Below are positions 1-8,898 of a stretch of 11,871 bases of DNA, one piece after another. Positions within the stretch are counted from its first letter, which is position 1. Each line of letters starts with the position of its first letter. The translations under genes were made by a program, and so were the position numbers. The notes under the pieces are model-generated. The model was not told the DNA's origin, did not search any database, and saw only the letters and a program-made list of their open reading frames with translations. Location: the NCBI GenBank assembly GCA_000697335.1, contig JNEM01010414.1, positions 1 through 11,871 of the forward strand, in the 5' to 3' direction. The DNA comes from Conidiobolus incongruus B7586 (lineage: Eukaryota; Entomophthoromycota; Entomophthoromycetes; Entomophthorales; Conidiobolaceae).

Positions 1-1544
1 ATAATATTTAATATTTAAATTAAAAGTTTTATAATGTTAAATTATTAACAAATTTAATTATATTTTTGAAAATTTAATAAATAAATACTTGATATAAATT
101 ACTTAATATTAAACTTAATAATTATTAAATTGATAATAATTTAATTAAAAATATATTTATAAAAAACTTTATTTAATAAATTCAAAATATGGCAAAAATA
201 ATTAAATTTTAATTATAATAAAAATATATTAAATATTGGAAAAATGAAGTAAATTTGTTTTATTACCATGTTTTAAATTTTATTATTGATAATAATATAT
301 AGATCTTTGAGTTTTATATTTGATATTTCAATAATTTCAATAATTTCTTATTTAATAAAAAATGTCATATAAAAGTAAATATTGGACTTAAGTTTAATAA
401 ATATATCTCAATTATTATATCAATATTAATTAATAAAAAAATTATTATAATTCATATCAAACTCTTAATTTGTTTTATAATTTGTTCTTAGTATAAAATT
501 AAATTACAAAAAACTGAATCATGTTAAAAAATGAATATAATATTAAATTTGATGACTGCATGTAGATATATGTTAATAAAAAGTGTTTGTTGTTCAATAA
601 ATTTGATATATAAAGTTCTTAAATTTAAAATGATTAAAATTTTAGTCCAACTTTCAAATCATTTATTCTATTATACCTGGTACTATTAACTCAATATTTT
701 GGTTTATTAAATATATATATATATATATAATAGGCGATTAATAAGATGAGTTATACTGAAAAATTAAGATTTACTCAAAAGGTTTTTTTTTAATACATAA
801 AATAATCTTGAATATATATTCTCCAGGCTAGCGATAGTCACATCAACTATTACTTTGTATTAGTTATTTTTATATGAATATGGGTATTTTTAATCGGGTA
901 CTTAATTCTATTATGAACTTATATAAGATTTGTAAATGATAATCTTCCAATATTTGGTATAATAGAGTTTAAACGTGCCGAATTAAAAAATGAAAGATGA
1001 ATATAAAACAATTAGAAATATCAAGTTGACAATAATTTATCTTGTTCAAAAATACTGATTATTTTATCGAAGCAACATGCTAAAAGGCTAATATCTGATT
1101 CCTTCGATGCAATTGTCAAGTGTTCATTAATTAGTACTTTCTTCCTTATTATTCATCTTCAAGTAAATATTTGTAAACCAAAAATAATACATACTGGTTA
1201 AATTTTATTTTTGAAGAAAATCCAATTCAAAATCATTTTCATTGACTCCACACTTAGCCCTATTATAATTGTAACCTCATATTAATAAAATCCAAGTGAA
1301 TTATTTATTACATTTTTAGACTTTAATTTGAGTAAGTCATTTCTATATTAATTGATCTGTTATTTTATTAATAATTTAGTATATTTAGTTATATCAATGG
1401 TTATTTTTGTAACAACAATATAATCTTGAATATTAATAAGTGAAATAATTTAAATTGATTTGATTTATTTTATGTGTACAGTAAAATAATTAATTCCATC
1501 AAAAATCATCCAATCATTTTTCATAACTCAAATATTCATATTGC
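1..1544. other. AT-rich gene-free region
   Basis: No open frame of meaningful length and no RNA gene could be recognised on either strand. The first 600 bases are almost pure A/T with many short T and A runs. An (AT)9 microsatellite lies near 711-728. A 7-bp inverted repeat (ATCGAAG at 1066-1072, CTTCGAT at 1102-1108) is too short to mean much. Composition rises slightly after about 1050, but translations are broken in all frames. It is most simply intergenic DNA. Confidence 0.6.
711..728. repeat. (AT)9 microsatellite
   Basis: Nine uninterrupted AT dinucleotides in an already AT-rich intergenic stretch. No function is implied. Confidence 0.85.
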
Positions 1545-1576
1545 AAGGCTTCTGGAAAGTAATCTTGCGATAAAGA

Positions 1577-1584
1577 TCACGTGA
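1577..1584. promoter_or_regulatory. TCACGTGA E-box palindrome
   Basis: A perfect 8-bp palindrome with the CACGTG core recognised by fungal bHLH regulators. It lies about 510 bp upstream of the first PAQR start codon, inside the G+C island. A single 8-mer can occur by chance, so only the match is certain. Confidence 0.25.
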
Positions 1585-1854
1585 ATTCGATGAAGCGGCC
1601 CAAAGACAACTAACGATATACTTTAGAGGGGTTTTATTAAATTATCAAGATGTAGGGCTTCGCCCTGATCGAAGTGATCATCCAGCAAATGTCTGTCCAG
1701 TTACTATTCTATAATATGGTCGATCCATTCCCAATGTGTCGAAACTCTAATTTCTGTTATAGTCTGGAATTTTCTATTGTGTAAGGATTATTCCTGATAT
1801 TTGTAAGTGGATTACATCCGGAATCTTGACGGACGGTTAAAATTGAAAGGCGAG

Positions 1855-1870
1855 CGGACCTCCCTATCCG
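1855..1870. promoter_or_regulatory. CGG-N10-CCG inverted pair
   Basis: CGG and CCG triplets separated by 10 bases, within a slightly longer GCGGA...TCCGC inverted repeat (1854-1871). Zn2Cys6 activators of fungi bind such everted or inverted CGG pairs; Gal4 uses an 11-base spacer. It lies about 220 bp upstream of the first PAQR gene. It stands out because CG-rich triplets are rare here, but function is inferred. Confidence 0.25.
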
Positions 1871-2009
1871 CCAAAACATATAGAAATCGCTTTATTAAAA
1901 CTAAGTTCACGTTTTTCCCCTTACTAATCAAATAAATTTATTCCAATTAAATCTCTAAATTTAATCTCTGTTCAACCTTGTCTCCTCCAATTAATTATGT
2001 GTCTTCAAA

Positions 2010-2017
2010 TATATATA
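2010..2017 (+). promoter_or_regulatory. TATA-like box of the first PAQR gene
   Basis: TATATATA followed by a G run, 82 bp upstream of the ATG at 2092. A comparable box sits 91 bp upstream of the second PAQR gene. In AT-rich DNA such motifs are common, so the matched spacing is the main support. Confidence 0.35.
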
Positions 2018-2022
2018 GGGTG

Positions 2023-2058
2023 ATGGATCCAAAAATTTTCAAATCACTTAAACTCTAA
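2023..2058 (+). other. possible upstream ORF, 11 codons
   Basis: An ATG at 2023 opens an 11-residue frame (MDPKIFKSLKL) that stops at 2056-2058, 33 bp before the PAQR start. It would be in the mRNA only if transcription starts very close to, or upstream of, the TATA-like box at 2010. It is therefore a candidate regulatory uORF rather than a supported one. Confidence 0.2.
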
Positions 2059-2091
2059 TTAATTTAATAAATCTTTAAATTCTAATAAAAG

Positions 2092-3155
2092 ATGCGACAA
2101 AGGATAATTACATCACAAACTACATCACTCCATTTAGATTACAAACAAATATCATTAAATTTAGCTGAAAAAAAACGCTCTACGATTAAGCAAAAATTGG
2201 TTACAAAATGGGAAGATACTCCTGTCTGGGCAAGATCAGAGCATATTTTGGATGGATACCGTCAAATAACCAACTCCTATACTGGATGCTTTAAATCACT
2301 TTTTTACCTTCACAATGAAACTGGTAATGTCTATACTCATTTTATTGGCTCTATCATTTTCGTTATACTTGGGATTACTACTTTCTACTTGTTAAGCCAT
2401 CATGCGATTGAATCCAAGTGGCTAGTGAATTGGCAAGATTACATTGTGCTATATACTTATATCTTCTGTGCAATTACTTGCCTTGGGTTATCATCTTTGT
2501 TCCATCTCTTTTTATGCCATTCTGAAGCTGTTAAAAATCACTGGATCAAATGTGATCTTATAGGCATCGTTCTTCTAATTGTTGCATCCTTCTATCCAAC
2601 GATAAATTATATATTCTTTTGTGACCAATTTTGGAAGTTGACATATCTTGTTAGTATTACGGGTTTAGGAGCTTTAACAATTGTCCAATGCTTTCTCAGT
2701 TATTTCCAATCCGAAAAATACAGAGCCTTCAGGACTTTAAGCTTTATCTCTTTGGCATTAACTGGATTTGTTCCTATAACTCATTACTTCGCTAAAGTTG
2801 GGGTAATTATAAAGTTATTAAATCATAAAACTATGGCTAATTAAATTTATTACAGGTTTTATCAGCTATTCAGTATGCTCCTATGCAGTATATTGGATGG
2901 ATGGCTATATTCTATTTAAGTGGTGCGCTTATTTACTTGTATCGACTACCTGAAAGATTCTTCCCCGGGAGGTTCGATTATTGGGTAAGTTGGTTACATT
3001 ACACTTACATTATGTACCAAATTAATAATCAATTGCTATAGTTACATTCACATCAGATCTTTCACATATTTGTAGTAATTGCAGCATTATTCCATTTCAA
3101 CGGAATTCTACATTCTTTTAGAATTCATCATAGCAGCTTTATAGGCTGTTTTTAG
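2092..3155 (+). CDS. PAQR-family (AdipoR/IZH/haemolysin-III) seven-helix membrane protein, 3 exons
   Basis: Exons 2092-2802, 2856-2984 and 3042-3155 give 317 residues. Introns are 53 and 57 nt, both phase 0, with GTAATT/GTAAGT donors and CAG/TAG acceptors; reading through the first intron stops after residue 250. All three family motifs are present: A is E76-x2-N79-x3-H83 (ETGNVYTH), B is S134-x3-H138 in SSLFH, and C is HQIFH with H284 and H288. H138, H284 and H288 correspond to the three histidines that bind zinc in human AdipoR structures, and D155 matches the nearby conserved Asp. Seven hydrophobic segments run from about residue 83 to 303 after a charged N-terminus. Yeast members (Izh1-4) affect zinc and sterol homeostasis; animal AdipoRs have ceramidase activity. 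The ligand and reaction here are unknown. The start is the first in-frame ATG. Codons end mostly in A/T, unlike the paralogue downstream. Confidence 0.9.
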
Positions 3156-4560
3156 ATTTGAATTTAATAGAGCTGAGTTGATATCAGTTGCATATTGATA
3201 TCAAATTTACTTTAAAAATTTATTTAATAAATTTGATTATCCTTTGATTTAATAAAACATGGATTTGGATTAAAGGAATTCATATTCGATTTATTACATA
3301 TTGGTCATTGAAAGTAATTTTATCTCTTCATTGATTTTCCTTATAAAATTGTTAGCAAAACAATGGAAATTGAATATCTTGGATGAGATTCATCATTTAT
3401 TTCATTCAACTACTACATCAAATAATCTCCTTTAAAGTATAATTTAATAATTCAATTAATGTTCTGCTTAATCTACTTTAACCATTATCCTCTCACACTT
3501 ATACTCCAAGCTGATTCTCTACAATACCACCATCATTCCAATTGTTGTAGGGTAAAATATCTCCTGTAGGTATTCAGCAAATAAAATGTTAATTGTAATC
3601 AAAATTTATCTCCTCAATTGATCTTAGGTGTACCTTAATAATTATTGTGTTAATTTATCAGACTAAATATCTCTAAAATAATTTCAGAATTCCTTATTAT
3701 ACCTAAATTTTTGATATGTATCGAATAATTCTCAATTTTTATAATACACCAATAACCATTCAGTAGTAAATATTTCAATCATTTTTTGAAAAAAATTAAC
3801 TTGTATTTATTATTCTAACCAATTTCTTTGAATAAAGTCTATATTTTTGAAAAATGATATTGTTATACTTCCAAAATGGTCAATTTACTCGAAAAGAAAC
3901 TCAATATTCCACAAAGTTTTCAATAATATTATTCGTTATTTCTAACCTTGAAATTTTCACTTCAAAGATATCATTAGGAGAAATTAATCCGATATCAATT
4001 CGGAAAAATATGTTATAATGTATTCAAGTTAATATTCGACAAATTTTCAAATTATACATGGACATAATTTTTTTTGAGTTTACCCTAATTGATATTTTAT
4101 TCGTTTTGGGTTGTCAAAAGTTTTAGGGCTTGAGTTTCCAGTTTGTTATGGTTTTTGATATTTAGATTATGGATAATTCTTTGTGAATGTTGGTTTGAAA
4201 TTATACTACTTTGCAAAAAGTCTTTGTTGTAATGCTGATAGAGGAATTTGATCTAAGTTTATTTGACTGAATTGTTGATATAAAATTACTTCATTCATTA
4301 ATTTGATATTTTGTATTTGTTAACATCAGATAAAATCATACTTTAATAAATGTAATATTAACAAAATTTGAGGTATTAATCTTGGTTCCTAACTGAAACT
4401 GGAATAAAGCCCATTTCCATTTTAGGATGAGTATAAACTTATGAGCTGCATTAACAATCCATTATTCGCAAAAATTGGGAGGTAATACAAAAAAATCAAA
4501 TTGATGGACATCTCGATTACTTATTTTGAACCTGAATATAATTATTAAATTTTAAAATTT
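3156..4560. other. intergenic region between the two PAQR genes
   Basis: About 1.4 kb without a convincing coding frame on either strand. Several AATAAA-like words just after 3155 could serve 3'-end formation of the first PAQR gene, but they are frequent in such sequence. A slightly C-richer patch (about 3478-3600) has no open frame longer than a few dozen codons and no recognised similarity. I see no repeat or mobile-element ends. Confidence 0.55.
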
Positions 4561-4570
4561 TATATAAAAG
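4561..4570 (+). promoter_or_regulatory. TATA box of the second PAQR gene
   Basis: TATATAAAAG is a near-ideal TATA box, 91 bp upstream of the ATG at 4652. A start site about 30 bp downstream would give a leader of roughly 55-60 nt. A pyrimidine-rich run ending in CTTTGTAG (about 4615-4629) resembles a splice acceptor, so a leader intron is possible, but no clear donor was identified. Confidence 0.45.
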
Positions 4571-4651
4571 TACTCAATAATTCAAGTTAAATTATGCTTT
4601 TCTCTTATTAATTTGTTTTTTCTTTGTAGAAAAAGATTTGATAAAGATAGG

Positions 4652-5647
4652 ATGAAAGAACAGAAGGTTGTTGAAATTTCATCTAGTAAGAAGGCTTCAG
4701 GGTTTTCCCCTAAAGTTAAAAAGCCTGAAACTACTGAAGAACCTACGGAAACATCGCCTTTGGCGCCACTTCATAAGACTTACAAAAAATTGGTGTGTAC
4801 GTTTAGGGAGTTGCCTGCTTGGGCTCAGGATAATATCTACATTCAGACTGGATACCGAATTCCAACAAATTCCTACTATGAATGTTGGAAATCTCTTTTC
4901 TATTTTCACAATGAATCGGGTAATGTGTATAGTCACTTGATCGGAGCTATCACTTTTATTGTATTTGCTTTTACTACTTCCTATTATCTTGCGCACCACT
5001 CCAACCAATTAGGCGAATTAGTCAAATGGAGTGATTGGGCTGTCATTTACACATTTATTGCAGGGGCTATCTTTTGTCTCGGGTTGTCTTCCCTCTTCCA
5101 TCTGTTCTCCTGCCATTCTGAGGAAGTGTGCGCCAAATGGAATAAGTGCGACTACGTCGGTATTGTTTTCCTCATTGTTGGCTCTTTCTTTCCAGCTTGC
5201 TATTACTCATTCTTCTGTGACGAATTTTGGAAGAGTGCCTACCTCACTATGATCACAATACTTGGAATTGGTACAACATTTATTTGCTTCATTGACAAGT
5301 TTAGAACACCTCAATATCGCAAAATTAGGACTTCGGTATTTTGTTTATTGGGACTCTCTGGTGTTATCCCCCTCACCCATTCATTGATCAGGGATGGGTA
5401 TGAAAAATTCTCCAGTTCGCCACTTTTCACATGGCTCCTCGGTATGGCAATATTCTACCTCGTGGGAGCATTTATCTACGCCTACCGCATCCCCGAGAGA
5501 TGGTATCCTGGAAAATTCGATTACCTCTTCCACTCCCACCAGATCTTCCATATCTTCGTCCTTACTGCTGCCATTTTCCACTACGTCGGTGTGATCAAAA
5601 CTTTCTACTTCCATCACTACAATTTGGGCGGCTGTCTCCTAGTTTAA
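4652..5647 (+). CDS. PAQR-family (AdipoR/IZH/haemolysin-III) membrane protein, intronless paralogue
   Basis: A single uninterrupted frame of 331 residues. The start is the first ATG: the frame is open back to a stop at 4565-4567 but has no earlier ATG, only a TTG at 4613, which I reject for a nuclear eukaryotic gene. A hydrophilic 65-residue N-terminus rich in K, E, T and P precedes seven hydrophobic segments. Motif A is E88-x2-N91-x3-H95 (ESGNVYSH), motif B is S146-x3-H150, D167 is conserved, and motif C is HQIFH with H296 and H300; the zinc-site histidines are H150, H296 and H300. Over the membrane core about half the residues match the upstream paralogue, so the pair is an old tandem duplication. 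It lacks both introns of that gene and favours C-ending codons (TTC, TAC, ATC, CAC), especially after about 5380, suggesting intron loss or retroposition and stronger expression. It converges on ISD11 with a 271-bp gap. Confidence 0.92.
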   Translation: MKEQKVVEISSSKKASGFSPKVKKPETTEEPTETSPLAPLHKTYKKLVCTFRELPAWAQDNIYIQTGYRIPTNSYYECWKSLFYFHNESGNVYSHLIGAITFIVFAFTTSYYLAHHSNQLGELVKWSDWAVIYTFIAGAIFCLGLSSLFHLFSCHSEEVCAKWNKCDYVGIVFLIVGSFFPACYYSFFCDEFWKSAYLTMITILGIGTTFICFIDKFRTPQYRKIRTSVFCLLGLSGVIPLTHSLIRDGYEKFSSSPLFTWLLGMAIFYLVGAFIYAYRIPERWYPGKFDYLFHSHQIFHIFVLTAAIFHYVGVIKTFYFHHYNLGGCLLV

Positions 5648-5918
5648 TTTAATCTGGTTCAAATCAATTTTTCATATTTTACTTCAATAATTAAATCTTT
5701 CTTTAAATTAAATTAAATAATAAAATAATAAATTGTCAAAAATATAAAAATAATGTTGTTATATTGTTGTCTAATAATATAATGAAAATTTATTCGTTGC
5801 AAACATTGCTGATTTAATATAATCAGTTCTTAAAAAGTAATAGTACATAAAGAGAGTCACAAATTATAAACTTAATATTAATTTTTATTCTGATCATTAT
5901 AAATATTACCACTCTCAA

Positions 5919-6176
5919 TTATTCAATAACCAATTTTTCATTCTTATAAAGTTTGGAAACCATAACTTGCCTCTTTAAAACTTCCAAATCTTCATGAGCA
6001 TACTTTAAAATTTCTTGAATTTTACCCTCGTCCTTGAGATTTTGATTCATTCTAAAACCGTCTCTGGTTCTTCGTAAAACGTACTCTCTGAAGTTATAGT
6101 TGGTTAACTGTTTTCCTTGTTTAATTAATTCGCGATAGAGGTGAAGTTTTTGAAGGGATGTTAAAGTGGAAGCCAT
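5919..6176 (-). CDS. ISD11: ISD11/LYRM4, LYR-motif subunit of the mitochondrial cysteine desulfurase complex
   Basis: An 85-residue intronless frame. In fungi and animals Isd11 binds and stabilises the cysteine desulfurase Nfs1 in the mitochondrial matrix, together with acylated acyl-carrier protein, and is needed for de novo Fe-S cluster synthesis. The family-defining LYR tripeptide is at residues 13-15. Downstream, YNFREYVLRRTRDGFRMN parallels human YNYRTYAVRRIRDAFREN, and a region ending in KRQV...SKLY...EKLVIE parallels human RRQV...GQLY...DKLIIE. This pattern separates ISD11 from other LYR proteins such as LYRM2, SDHAF1 or the complex I subunits. Length fits the family (human 91 residues). 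There is no strong presequence, which is usual for LYR proteins. ATG 6176-6174 is the first in frame and lies just before the conserved helix. It is on the same strand as CSTF2 but 1.04 kb away, so the two are separate transcripts. Confidence 0.92.
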   Translation of the reverse strand: MASTLTSLQKLHLYRELIKQGKQLTNYNFREYVLRRTRDGFRMNQNLKDEGKIQEILKYAHEDLEVLKRQVMVSKLYKNEKLVIE

Positions 6177-7218
6177 TTTGAAATAAATAGTTAAATATCT
6201 AAAAAAATTGTTAAATTATATTATTAATAAATTTTAAATAAATTATTATAATTAATAAAATTACTTTTAATTTTAAATAATTTGAATTAAAAATTAATTA
6301 ATGAGTAATTTGAAATAACTATTTGTATATTTTTATTTTTAGTAATTTGATTATGGGATTTTTGGGAATATCATATGATCTGATTAGTAATGGATTTTGA
6401 TTAATGATGGAATTAAATATTATTACAAATATGATTGAATTGTTTAATTTTTGTAGACTTGGAAATAACCTATAATTGTTATATGATTAATTAGTTTAAA
6501 ATGTATTCTTATTCTAACAGTTACTACTGTGTTGTCAATTATTAACATTTAACCGTGAATCAATATTATAAATTAAAAATATCAACCCAATTATGTGGCC
6601 CGACCCATACCGAAATAATGAAATTTTGAAGATGTACTATGGTTATCAGATAATTATTTTTAAATCTGATAAATATGGATAATTTGTTTTATATTATATT
6701 TAAAAAATTACCAATTTCCAAAAAAAACAATGTGAAAAAATATGTATTTCAAATCTTTAAATATTATTTTAAATTGAAATCAAGATTAAAAAAATTTAAT
6801 TTGGATATAGCAAATAAGAAAAACAGATTTTTCAAATGAAAATTATAAGCAAATATATATGCATTTGAAAATTGATAAAATACTAATACTTCAAAATTAT
6901 TCTCAATTATCACAATTAAAAAAATTAATAAATATTATTATAAAAGAAATTATTTAAATAAATATCATTCAATACAAGTATATTAATTACCATATTTAAT
7001 GAAGTAAATTGAGAATTCCAACTCTAATTAATAATTTTGTTAAAAAACTAATATAAATAATAAATTAACTAGCCCAGTTTGGCTTTAATATATTATTGAA
7101 TGAAATAATTAAAGCGATTTATATTATAAAATAATAATAATTTCGGTTAAACTAATGTTATAGTTTTTAGCAATAGTTTTTATTATTAATACACTCTCCC
7201 AAAATCTCCAATAAAAAT
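6177..7218. other. AT-rich spacer between ISD11 and CSTF2
   Basis: About 1 kb, largely under 20% G+C, holding the ISD11 promoter region and the CSTF2 3' flank (both minus strand). No coding frame, RNA gene or repeat boundary is recognisable. A small G+C bump around 6590-6615 carries no open frame of note. Confidence 0.6.
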
Positions 7219-8347
7219 TTAAACATTGATAGATTGCGACAATTGATTCCTCTAAAAAAGTATTAACAATTGCTCATGAATGAATACAAAATGAAAGCTT
7301 ACAATATTAATAATCTTGTCCTTCTGATCGGGTGGCAATTGATCGATTTCTTCTTGAGTCATTGTCATTATGCGATCATATAACAGCTAAAATTTTATTA
7401 GCAAAATATAGAAATAGTGGATATAATAAAAGTTACTTTTTGCTGATCTGGATTCAAATCGGTACCTAAATCTGAAGATCTCCAATTAATAAATAGTTAA
7501 AATATCACTAGTATATAATATACCTTCATTCTGCTGATGTTGCACATGAGAAGGGGGAGGAGGTGACGGATGAATCATCTGATTAAAGTAACCTTCCTGT
7601 ATGTAGTCCAAATGGAGGAATCCCTTCAACAAGAAGTAATTCAATTGGGGGTTTTCCATAAGGAGTTGGTGACATGCTCGTGCGTCTTTTATGTACATAA
7701 TCTGTTCAAAGTTAGTATAGTGCAATGGAGGTGATGCACAGAATGAATTACTTTGAGCTGTTCCATAACTTGATAAATCTGATCCTTAGTCATCGTACCA
7801 ATTACACCATTAATCGCATCCACCGACGAGTGCTGCCTCTGTATTGGCGCATCCTGTCTATATCCATGCTGTCCTGGATTCGTAGCAGGTGGCGGAGGTA
7901 CACCCTGACCACTCTGGGTAGGTTTATCTCCACTATCCGAGCTATCACCAGCGAAATCCACCCTCAACAATCTATTTCCAATATCGTAATTATTTAAATT
8001 TCTAACTGCGCTACTAGCGGTTTCAATATCATGATAATCGCAAAATCCAAAGCCTTTGGGTTTACCAGTATCTTTGTCGAATACCAATCTATTCCTTGTC
8101 AATATTACTTTAATATAACGATGTTGGTAAATTACCTAAAATTCACAACGGGACCAACTTGACTAAATATTTCTATTAATTGCTCTTCGGTAAATTCGTA
8201 AGGAATATTCCCCACTAGATATATTATATTGAATTAAAAAATCATATATTTTACCAATTACATTATTAATTATATTTTACCAAATACTCTCTTTGAAGGT
8301 CCAGAAGGTACGTTATTTACATTATTATTGGGGTTATTTTGATTCAT
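7219..8347 (-). CDS. CSTF2: CSTF2 / Rna15-type cleavage stimulation factor (CstF-64), 7 exons
   Basis: Exons, read on the minus strand: 8347-8281, 8214-8136, 8088-7752, 7701-7524, 7465-7437, 7386-7303, 7251-7219, giving 268 residues. The six introns are 66, 47, 50, 58, 50 and 51 nt; intron 3 has a perfect TACTAAC branch site. CstF-64/Rna15 is the nuclear RNA-binding subunit that recognises the U/GU-rich element downstream of the poly(A) site. The RRM spans residues 20-95, with RNP2 VFVGNI at 21-26 and RNP1 KGFGFCDY at 60-67, very like human VFVGNIPYEATEEQL. A proline/glutamine-rich linker follows. The hinge domain (about 142-204, [27 protein letters not shown]) binds CstF-77/Rna14. The C-terminal three-helix domain (about 222-268, LPPDQKDKI) is the Pcf11/Clp1-side contact in yeast. 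It is short compared with the human protein (577) and nearer yeast Rna15 (296). The exon model fits the family throughout; the last 10-residue exon is the least certain. Confidence 0.9.
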
Positions 8348-8438
8348 ACTGTTTTATTTTATTGTTTGTTGAATGGTAGTTGAAATTGGATATTTTTATT
8401 GACATCATTTATAATACTTATTAATACAAAATTTAATC

Positions 8439-8467
8439 TATGGGATTATTTCATTTATAATCCCATA
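8439..8467. promoter_or_regulatory. perfect 11-bp inverted repeat upstream of CSTF2
   Basis: TATGGGATTAT and its exact reverse complement ATAATCCCATA flank a 7-base loop. The centre is about 105 bp upstream of the CSTF2 ATG, in the expected promoter or 5' leader. Each arm carries a TAATCC core, a word bound by some homeodomain proteins, so a dimer site is conceivable. If transcribed it would form a stable leader hairpin. Confidence 0.4.
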
Positions 8468-8847
8468 ATAATATATTGAATATTAAATAATTTAAATTAA
8501 GCTAAATAATGGAATTTTTAAAACTTTATTATTCAAACAAAACTTCAAAATGTTAATTAAGGGTACAACAAATGATATGGCTAACACATTTTCAAAAACT
8601 TCTGTTAGCTCCAAGCTTAAAACACAATCACTTAATGTACCAACCTAACAACAAATCCCAAGTCCTAACAATATACCCCAAATTATAAATCTATCCAGTG
8701 GATTGAAGTTCTCCAAATACTGCGATTACTCTTTACAACGCATTAAAAGCCGTTTAAAATACTAAACATTGTAAGAAAATTACTACAAAGTTTCCCGTCT
8801 ACTCCTTGAAGCTGAACAATCCAAAATCCTCTTTGAAAAATGTTTGA

Positions 8848-8898
8848 ATAGGGACATTCAGCCTTTGAAACCTCTTGATGATTTGGTATAGGGACATT
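8848..8898. repeat. short direct repeat, ATAGGGACATT twice, 40-bp spacing
   Basis: The 11-mer occurs at 8848-8858 and 8888-8898, exactly 40 bp apart. The sequence around the shared word matches only weakly, so this may be a faded 40-bp tandem duplication or coincidence. Confidence 0.4.

Larger units (their letters stand above)
1545..1930. other. G+C-elevated island, unidentified
   Basis: This stretch averages about 39% G+C, against about 20% in the sequence on its left. It holds a TCACGTGA palindrome at 1577-1584 (an E-box core, the kind bound by Cbf1/Pho4-type bHLH factors). Two short hairpins follow one another: AGGGC-TTC-GCCCT near 1653-1665 and TGATC-GAAGT-GATCA just after it. A CGG-N10-CCG inverted pair lies at 1855-1870, the layout used by zinc-cluster activators. 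The longest ATG frame is 31 codons (1689-1784, +). On the minus strand, short protein-like runs are broken by stops in all frames. It could be a remote promoter block, an RNA gene I do not recognise, or a decayed gene. Confidence 0.4.

Noticed and set aside
1609-1871. snRNA, SRP RNA or RNase P gene in the G+C island
   Set aside because: The short hairpins drew attention, but none of the diagnostic conserved words of these RNAs is present.
2803-2844. Ending the first PAQR protein at the stop after residue 250
   Set aside because: This would lose helix 6, helix 7 and the HQIFH zinc motif, all of which follow a perfectly placed 53-nt intron.
4613-4651. N-terminal extension of the second PAQR protein from a TTG codon
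   Set aside because: TTG is not a plausible start for a nuclear fungal gene, and the frame has no upstream ATG before a stop. The ATG at 4652 gives a normal N-terminus.
4668-5652. Several open frames of 66-103 codons overlapping the second PAQR gene on both strands
   Set aside because: They are by-products of its higher G+C coding sequence; none resembles a known protein, and the PAQR frame is fully conserved.
5919-6176. Assignment to another LYR-family protein such as LYRM2 or SDHAF1
   Set aside because: The YNFREYVLRRTRDGFR and KRQV...KLY...EKLVIE patterns are specific to ISD11/LYRM4.
7486-7523. Coding extension of CSTF2 exon 4 into [10 protein letters not shown]
   Set aside because: The sequence after NEG is a GT-AG intron of normal size; splicing joins directly to the conserved C-terminal domain.
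7725-7997. Plus-strand 90-codon frame across CSTF2 exon 3
   Set aside because: It is antisense to a strongly conserved RRM-linker exon and has no recognisable features.
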